A stretch of DNA of 64,000 bases, from contig JAXFOH010000086.1 in assembly GCA_034180465.1 (NCBI GenBank), positions 1-64,000 of the forward strand, read 5' to 3'. Position numbers and translations under genes: made by a program. Positions 58,760 through 64,000 of this stretch are shown here, piece by piece. Source of the stretch: CAKUIA01 sp034180465. GTDB taxonomy: Bacteria; Verrucomicrobiota; Verrucomicrobiia; Opitutales; Intestinicryptomonadaceae. The number at the start of each line of letters is the position of its first letter. Within the stretch, counting starts at the first letter, position 1. Under the pieces are notes generated by a model that did not search any database, was not told the DNA's origin, and worked only from the letters and a program-made list of their open reading frames with translations.

Positions 58760-60436
58760 ATGTATATGAAAAACAAAGCAAGATTTATTTTTTCTTTTGC
58801 CTGCATTATGGGCTGCCTACACGCGTTTGCAGCGGCAAATATTTCTATAAACTCGGTTAAGCTAAACTATGCGCAGGCAAAAAGCCTGTATGCAAAAGTA
58901 GTAAAAGTTTCGGATTTCGGGGCTATTGCAAACGACGGCAAAGACGATACCAAAGCCATTAACACCGCGCTTGAAAAAGCAAAAGAAATTGCCCAAAGCG
59001 AACCCGTTTGCCTGCTTTTCGAAAACGGCAGCTACGACATTACTCCCGAAAACAGCGAGTTTTACGCATTAAAAATAAAGGGGGCAAAAAATATTTTAAT
59101 AGACGGCAATAACGCTACATTAATAAGGCACAAAGGGGCAGTGTTTTTTATAAAAAACAGTACAAACATTGCGGTTGCAAATTTTAAAATAAAAAACGCC
59201 GAATTGGCTATAACGGGAGGCGTGGTTGTAAACGCGGGCGAAGGATTTTTCGACTGCAAAATAGCCGAGCAATTCCCCGCCTACGAAAAGCCCGTTTTGG
59301 CAATTATAGGCTACAACCAAGAGCACGACTGCTACAACGTGAAAGTTGCCGACATTTACCAGCTAGATAGCTCTGTTAACGCAAAGAAAATTGCCGACAA
59401 AACTTTGCGCGTGTTTTTAAACAAGGGCAAAAAAACGCCGCCATTAAATTCTACCGTGCTGCTGCGCTACGCCGTTTACGGTCCACAGGCGGTAATGTCG
59501 GAAAACTGTAAAAACGCAAGGTTCTACAACCTTACGGTGCTTGAACACTCGGGAATGGGCATTTTGGCGTTGAACACCGAAAATATTTATGTGGACAATT
59601 TCAACGTAAAAACAAGCGACAAAAAATATTGGATGGCGGCAACCGCCGACGGTCTTCACTTTAAAAATTGCAGAGGAAAAGTGTTTATATATAATTCATA
59701 CTTTGAAAAGCTTGGCGACGATGCATTGAACATACACCAAATGTACCTTACGGTAAGCAAAAGAATTTCGCCAAAGAAAATAGAGGTTTTCCACGCAAGG
59801 AATTTAAACGAAACCCAAAAGCACCCTTCCAAGGAAAGACCATTTCCCTACTATCTTGTTCCCGATAAGGGCGACACAATTGTATTCGGCGAGAAGGAAA
59901 ACTACCTAAGGCTTGGCTCGCCAAACAAAATTGTTAACGCGCAAATTTTGCACGACAAAGGTTCGGCAATTTTCGAGTTCGAAAACGACCTGCCCGAGCA
60001 CGTCGACTACGGGCTTACCGTTGCCAACATTTCGCAAGACCCATACACTGAAATTAAAAACTGCACAGTAAGAGGCAACAGGGCAAGGGGCTTTCTTATA
60101 AAGGTTTCGGAAGCTGTAATAGAAAACTGCACGTTCATACGCCCCACAATTAGCGGCATACTTTTAGAAAACGACGCCAGCTACTGGTATGAAGGCATTA
60201 GGGTCAAGAACCTTTTGATAAAAAACTGCAAGTTCGACAACTGCGGAACAATGTGGAACAGAAACAAACTGCCCCACGCAATTTGGGACGACGCCTCTTT
60301 TTGCAAAGGCGTTCCCAAAAGCGGCTACGTAAACGAAACCGTTACAATAGAAAACTGCGAATTTTTAAACTGCAATGTTTTGCTGCAGCAAACAAAGAAT
60401 CTTGTAGAAAAAAACAACAACTACGAAGAAGACTAA
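58760..60436 (+). CDS. Secreted right-handed beta-helix glycosidase, GH110-like
   Basis: The 558-residue product (an ATG at 58766 is an equal alternative start) has a signal peptide ending near H-A-F-A-A. It begins with the pectate-lyase-superfamily opening V-S-D-F-G-A-I-A-N-D-G-K-D-D-T-K-A-I, followed by beta-helix coils. The block D-G-L-H-F-K-N-C-R-G-K-V and the later L-G-D-D-A-L-N-I-H-Q strongly recall GH110 alpha-1,3-galactosidases, which cut terminal galactose in blood-group-B-type and linear glycans. I cannot verify the catalytic Asp set, so other beta-helix hydrolases remain possible. It has no partner gene and ends at its own terminator. Confidence 0.72.
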   Translation: MYMKNKARFIFSFACIMGCLHAFAAANISINSVKLNYAQAKSLYAKVVKVSDFGAIANDGKDDTKAINTALEKAKEIAQSEPVCLLFENGSYDITPENSEFYALKIKGAKNILIDGNNATLIRHKGAVFFIKNSTNIAVANFKIKNAELAITGGVVVNAGEGFFDCKIAEQFPAYEKPVLAIIGYNQEHDCYNVKVADIYQLDSSVNAKKIADKTLRVFLNKGKKTPPLNSTVLLRYAVYGPQAVMSENCKNARFYNLTVLEHSGMGILALNTENIYVDNFNVKTSDKKYWMAATADGLHFKNCRGKVFIYNSYFEKLGDDALNIHQMYLTVSKRISPKKIEVFHARNLNETQKHPSKERPFPYYLVPDKGDTIVFGEKENYLRLGSPNKIVNAQILHDKGSAIFEFENDLPEHVDYGLTVANISQDPYTEIKNCTVRGNRARGFLIKVSEAVIENCTFIRPTISGILLENDASYWYEGIRVKNLLIKNCKFDNCGTMWNRNKLPHAIWDDASFCKGVPKSGYVNETVTIENCEFLNCNVLLQQTKNLVEKNNNYEED

Positions 60437-60468
60437 TCTTTGTTTTACGCCTTTTTTAGATAAAAGAA

Positions 60469-60500
60469 AATCCCGCTCCTGTTTGGGGCGGGATTGTTTT
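60469..60500. terminator. Bidirectional terminator
   Basis: AATCCCGCTCC (60469-60479) pairs with GGGGCGGGATT (60485-60495, one G-U), then TGTTTTT. It lies between the beta-helix gene and convergent glnN. Confidence 0.82.
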
Positions 60501-60526
60501 TGTGTCTCTTTATAATAGCAGTTTTT

Positions 60527-62659
60527 TTAGTAGACAAAAAGCATTTCGCAATACTTGGGCAAGGGCCACAATTCGTTGTCGACTTCGCCTTCAAGCGTAT
60601 CGGCAATTTTGCGGACTTCGGCCATTGCGTCGAGCAGCTTTACGGGAGCTTCGCCCTTCTTTATAAGGGCTTCAAGCTTGTCGGCGGCCAAAACCAAAGC
60701 GTTAAGCCTTGTGTCGATTTTTGCAGCCAGCGCCCTTACAGCCGAATTCTTTGTGCCCAAAATCTTTTCGGCTTCAAGCGACTTGCCAAGCTTTTCTATG
60801 TAGGCAACCACTGCGGGGATTATGTGCGTGCGCGAAATCTTCAATGTCAACCCAGCTTCTATTCCTACTTTGCGGGTGTATTCCTCCAAGAATACTTCGT
60901 AGCGCGACTTTAATTCTACCGCATTGAAAACTCCATACTTTTCGAAAAGTGCAATATTCTTGGAGTCTACCAATGGTTTGATTGCTTCGGGTGTTGTGCG
61001 CAAATTGGGCAACTTGCGCTTTGCGGCCTCTTTCTTCCAAGCATCGCCATAGCCATCGCCGTTGAAGATAATCTTCTTGTGCTTTTTGATTATGGCAGAA
61101 AGAATCTTTTGCAATTCGTCGTGGAAGTTTGCGCCTTTTGGCAGATTCTCGAGCATTGTTGCAATTTCGTCGAAAGCTTCGGCAACAGCGGTATTCAAAA
61201 CAATGTTCGGGCTTGCGCAGCTTTGCGAAGAGCCAGCGGCTCTAAACTCGAACTTATTGCCCGTAAATGCAAATGGGCTTGTTCTGTTTCTGTCGGTTGC
61301 ATCGCATGGCAATACGGGCAAAATGTCGGCGCCGATTTTCAAAATCTTGCCGTGCTTGCTCGACTTTGCGCCGCCGTTTTCTATCTGCTCTACAATGTCG
61401 GCTAGCTGTTCGCCCAAGTACATCGAAATGATTGCCGGCGGAGCTTCGTTTGCGCCCAAACGGTGGTCGTTGCCCGCCCCCGCAATTGCCGAGCGCAGCA
61501 AGTCGGCGTGCTTGTCGACAGCCTGTATTACAGCGCAAAGGCTTGTAAGGAATATTGCGTTTTGGTGAGGATCGTCGCCGGGGTTAAGCAAATTGATGTC
61601 GCCAACCGAAATAGACCAGTTATTGTGCTTGCCCGAACCGTTTACGCCGTCGAAAGGCTTTTCATGAAGCAGGCATGCAAAACCGTGTTTGTCGCCTATT
61701 CTCTTTAGCGCGTCCATAATAAGCATATTATGGTCTACAGCCAAATTAAGCTCTTCAAACATCGGAGCAATTTCGAACTGGGCGGGGGCAACTTCGTTGT
61801 GCCTGGTTTTTGCGGGAATGCCAAGCCTCCACAATTCGTGGTCCAGCTCGCTCATAAACGACAAAATTCTGGGTTTAATTGCGCCGAAATAGTGGTCTTC
61901 CAATTGTTGGTGCCTTTGCGGAGGTGCGCCAAACAATGTTCTGCCGGTTTGCATTAGGTCGGGGCGTTGAACATAAAAACGCTTGTCGATTAAAAAGTAT
62001 TCTTGCTCCGCACCCAAGGTTACCTTTGCGTTGGCTTCAAAATTTTTGCCGAAGCACTTTAGCAAACGCTTTGCCTGTTCGCCCAAAACCTGCATCGAGC
62101 GCAGCAAGGGTGTTTTCTTGTCGAGAACTTCGCCCGTATACGAACAGAACGCCGTGGGAATGTACAAGGTTGCCACACCGTATTCGCGCTTAATAAAGGC
62201 GGGGCTTGTCGGGTCCCAAGCGGTGTAGCCGCGGGCTTCCGCCGTAGAGCGCAAACCGCCCGAGGGGAAACTGGAAGCGTCGGGTTCGCCCATTATAAGG
62301 TTTTTGCCCGAAAATCTTGCAATGACTTCGCCGCCGCCGACAGGTTCAAGGAAAGAGTCGTGCTTTTCGGCACTGGAACCAGTAAGGGGCATAAACCAGT
62401 GAGTGTAATGGGTAGCCCCCCTCTTAATCGCCCAGCTTTTCATTGCGTGGGCAACATCGTCGGCAATCGAAGAATCTATTGCCTTGCCAGTGTTCATAGT
62501 TTCCAACAGCTTCTTGAAAACGGGCTTAGGGAGATATTCCGACATTGCCTTAATGTTGAATACGTCGCAGCCGTAGTCTTCTATGAAGTTGCCTGCCGCC
62601 GCCGTTTCGGGAACGGCGGTGTCGGCAATATTTGCCAGTGCTATTTTTCTGCTATTCAT
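60527..62659 (-). CDS. glnN: Glutamine synthetase type III
   Basis: GSIII joins ammonium to glutamate with ATP. At 710 residues it has the type III length, against about 450 in type I. Signatures include F-N-I-K-A-M-S-E-Y-L-P near the N-terminus and H-W-F-M-P-L-T-G-S-S-A-E-K-H-D. Further on are G-A-E-Q-E-Y-F-L-I-D (metal ligands), K-T-R-H-N-E-V-A-P-A-Q-F-E, and H-E-K-P-F-D-G-V-N-G-S-G-K-H-N-N-W-S. There is no Tyr-adenylylation site, as usual for this type. AAAGGA lies about 9 bases before the ATG. It starts 33 bases after amtB and is thus co-transcribed and probably induced by nitrogen limitation. Confidence 0.97.
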   Translation of the reverse strand: MNSRKIALANIADTAVPETAAAGNFIEDYGCDVFNIKAMSEYLPKPVFKKLLETMNTGKAIDSSIADDVAHAMKSWAIKRGATHYTHWFMPLTGSSAEKHDSFLEPVGGGEVIARFSGKNLIMGEPDASSFPSGGLRSTAEARGYTAWDPTSPAFIKREYGVATLYIPTAFCSYTGEVLDKKTPLLRSMQVLGEQAKRLLKCFGKNFEANAKVTLGAEQEYFLIDKRFYVQRPDLMQTGRTLFGAPPQRHQQLEDHYFGAIKPRILSFMSELDHELWRLGIPAKTRHNEVAPAQFEIAPMFEELNLAVDHNMLIMDALKRIGDKHGFACLLHEKPFDGVNGSGKHNNWSISVGDINLLNPGDDPHQNAIFLTSLCAVIQAVDKHADLLRSAIAGAGNDHRLGANEAPPAIISMYLGEQLADIVEQIENGGAKSSKHGKILKIGADILPVLPCDATDRNRTSPFAFTGNKFEFRAAGSSQSCASPNIVLNTAVAEAFDEIATMLENLPKGANFHDELQKILSAIIKKHKKIIFNGDGYGDAWKKEAAKRKLPNLRTTPEAIKPLVDSKNIALFEKYGVFNAVELKSRYEVFLEEYTRKVGIEAGLTLKISRTHIIPAVVAYIEKLGKSLEAEKILGTKNSAVRALAAKIDTRLNALVLAADKLEALIKKGEAPVKLLDAMAEVRKIADTLEGEVDNELWPLPKYCEMLFVY

Positions 62660-62692
62660 ATTTTTGTCCTTTCAAAATTAGTCTTTTAAAAA

Positions 62693-64000
62693 CTATTCGT
62701 TAGAGAAGATTTGGAATCCGTTGTAGGCCTCCATTGCGTGTTCCGAGATGTCCAAGCCCTTCAATTCGTCGCTCTTGCTTACCCTTATACCAATTGTCTT
62801 TTTTATTGTGTAGAAGATTGCAAAGCTTATCGAAACGCTTGCCGCAGCCACTGCAACTATGCCTATTATTTGCGGTAAAAGCTCGTGGTCGGGAGAGAAT
62901 AGGCCAACTGCCAAAGTGCCCCAAACACCGCATACCAAGTGTACCGAAAGCGCGCCAACAGGGTCGTCGATTTGCAGCTTGTCGAAAGCGTATACCGCAA
63001 TTACAACTATCACACCCGAGATTGCGCCGATTAGGCACGAAGCTTGAATTGATACACAGTCGGCGGCGGCGGAAATGCCTACCAAGCCTGCCAAGCAGCC
63101 GTTAAGAACCATAGACAAGTCGGGCTTGCCTTGCGCTACCCACGAAGTGAACATTGCAGCCATTAAACCGGCCGCGGCCGACAAAGCCGTTGTTGTGAAT
63201 ACGTAAGCTACCATTACGGGATCGGCGCTAAATACCGAAGCTCCGTTAAAGCCGAACCAACCGAACCAGAGCAAAAATACGCCCAATGTTGCAAAGCCCA
63301 AGTTGCTGCCGGGAATTGCGTGGGCAGTCTTGCCAACGTACTTGCCGATTCTCGGGCCTACCAATATTGCGCCAACTAATGCCGCCCAGCCGCCTACGCT
63401 GTGTACGAATGTAGAACCCGCCAAGTCGTAGAATCCGAGGCTCGACAACCAGCCGCCGCCCCAGCCCCAAGAGCCGATAATCGTGTAGCCGACAGTCGCG
63501 TAGATTATTGCGAAAATCAAATACGCACTAAACTTGATTCTTTCGGCAACCGCGCCCGAAACGATTGTAACGCTCGTGGCGGCAAACATGCCCTGAAAGA
63601 TGAAGTCGGTCCAGTAGCCGTAGTTGCCTCCGTTGTAGGCTATCGCGCCCGCCGCGCCCTCGGGACTTGCAACCCCGAACGACGGCAGCGCAAGAACGCC
63701 GTTTATAAGCCAGTTGTCGTGCGGATACATCAGCGTGAAGCCGATTACAACGTAGGTCAGCAAACCTATCGCCACTGTCACGACATTCTTGGTGAGAATG
63801 TTTACGCTGTTTTTTGCGCGGCAAAGCCCCGTTTCAACCAGCGCGAACCCCGGGTGCATCGAGAAGACGAGAATCGCTCCCAAAAGTATCCAGAGGTTGT
63901 TAATAGTGAACATTTCCGCCGAAACCTTCGGTTCTTCGGTTGCGGCGCAAAGCGTGCCCGCCGCCAAAAGCGAAAATGCCGTTAAAATTGCCTTGTTCAT
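62693..64000 (-). CDS. amtB: Ammonium transporter
   Basis: This 435-residue inner-membrane channel for ammonium has an N-terminal signal-like helix (M-N-K-A-I-L-T-A-F-S-L-L-A-A-G), then 11 helices. Conserved are H-P-G-F-A-L-V-E-T-G-L-C-R-A-K-N and F-V-H-S-V-G-G-W-A-A-L (pore His). The segment L-G-V-F-L-L-W-F-G-W-F-G-F-N is also kept, as is H-L-V-C-G-V-W-G-T (second pore His). The ATG coincides with the last three bases of the window, so the gene is complete but its promoter is outside. PII (22453) probably blocks the channel when nitrogen is ample, although its gene is 40 kb away. Confidence 0.95.
   Translation of the reverse strand: MNKAILTAFSLLAAGTLCAATEEPKVSAEMFTINNLWILLGAILVFSMHPGFALVETGLCRAKNSVNILTKNVVTVAIGLLTYVVIGFTLMYPHDNWLINGVLALPSFGVASPEGAAGAIAYNGGNYGYWTDFIFQGMFAATSVTIVSGAVAERIKFSAYLIFAIIYATVGYTIIGSWGWGGGWLSSLGFYDLAGSTFVHSVGGWAALVGAILVGPRIGKYVGKTAHAIPGSNLGFATLGVFLLWFGWFGFNGASVFSADPVMVAYVFTTTALSAAAGLMAAMFTSWVAQGKPDLSMVLNGCLAGLVGISAAADCVSIQASCLIGAISGVIVVIAVYAFDKLQIDDPVGALSVHLVCGVWGTLAVGLFSPDHELLPQIIGIVAVAAASVSISFAIFYTIKKTIGIRVSKSDELKGLDISEHAMEAYNGFQIFSNE

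Overview
The window reads as part of the chromosome of a Gram-negative, moderately AT-rich bacterium, most likely a gut-type Verrucomicrobiota (Opitutales-like). This is an inference from gene content: RNase Y, ClpC and PNPase beside type III glutamine synthetase, a PEP-CTERM surface protein, lipoproteins, a beta-barrel outer-membrane protein, an RND pump and several secreted glycosidases acting on host-type glycans. No transposase, integrase, phage gene, CRISPR array or secondary-metabolite cluster is visible.

1-9.5 kb is mostly housekeeping: rny (5' end missing), clpC-hpt, thioredoxin with a tail-anchored small protein, rpsO-pnp, ferredoxin, a HIT protein and a deoxynucleotidase. 9.5-17.3 kb holds the hexuronate genes uxaB-uxaA, glyS, a secreted TIM-barrel isomerase-like protein and a secreted clan GH-A glycosidase. 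17.4-24.3 kb holds rpsR-tsaC, rplU-rpmA, a four-gene run (glnB, ArnA-type decarboxylase, arnD, anchored EEP phosphatase) and queG-HAD. 24.4-31.2 kb holds a pentapeptide-repeat PEP-CTERM protein whose signal peptide is split by a TA-dinucleotide tract, an esterase, an MFS transporter, and a GntR/LacI-type regulator divergent from the KDPG aldolase gene.

31.2-39.8 kb is one closely spaced minus-strand run: GH92 glycosidase, two unknown proteins, a 2-hydroxyacid dehydrogenase, serine acetyltransferase, an SNF-type Na+ symporter with a 57-residue membrane partner, and a sialidase-like protein. 39.9-48.1 kb holds YhcH/NanQ-like, CstA, HdeD-like, an EF-hand membrane protein, tRNA-Glu, DUF805, and an outer-membrane barrel upstream of metY. 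48.6-60.4 kb holds a second GH92 (lipoprotein), a lipocalin, a DUF4230-like gene broken by one in-frame stop, tRNA-Thr, an RND pump, a paralogue of the TIM-barrel protein and a beta-helix glycosidase. The window ends with the nitrogen-assimilation pair amtB-glnN, both on the minus strand.

Together the genes suggest a saccharolytic organism that trims host or plant glycans outside the cell (GH92, sialidase-like, GH110-like, GH-A), takes uronates through altronate and KDPG, and assimilates ammonium through AmtB, PII and GSIII. The observations most worth checking are the TA-repeat switch at 26529-26541, the in-frame TAA at 52392-52394, the unlisted small transporter partner at 32507-32680, and the partial aminoarabinose module behind glnB.
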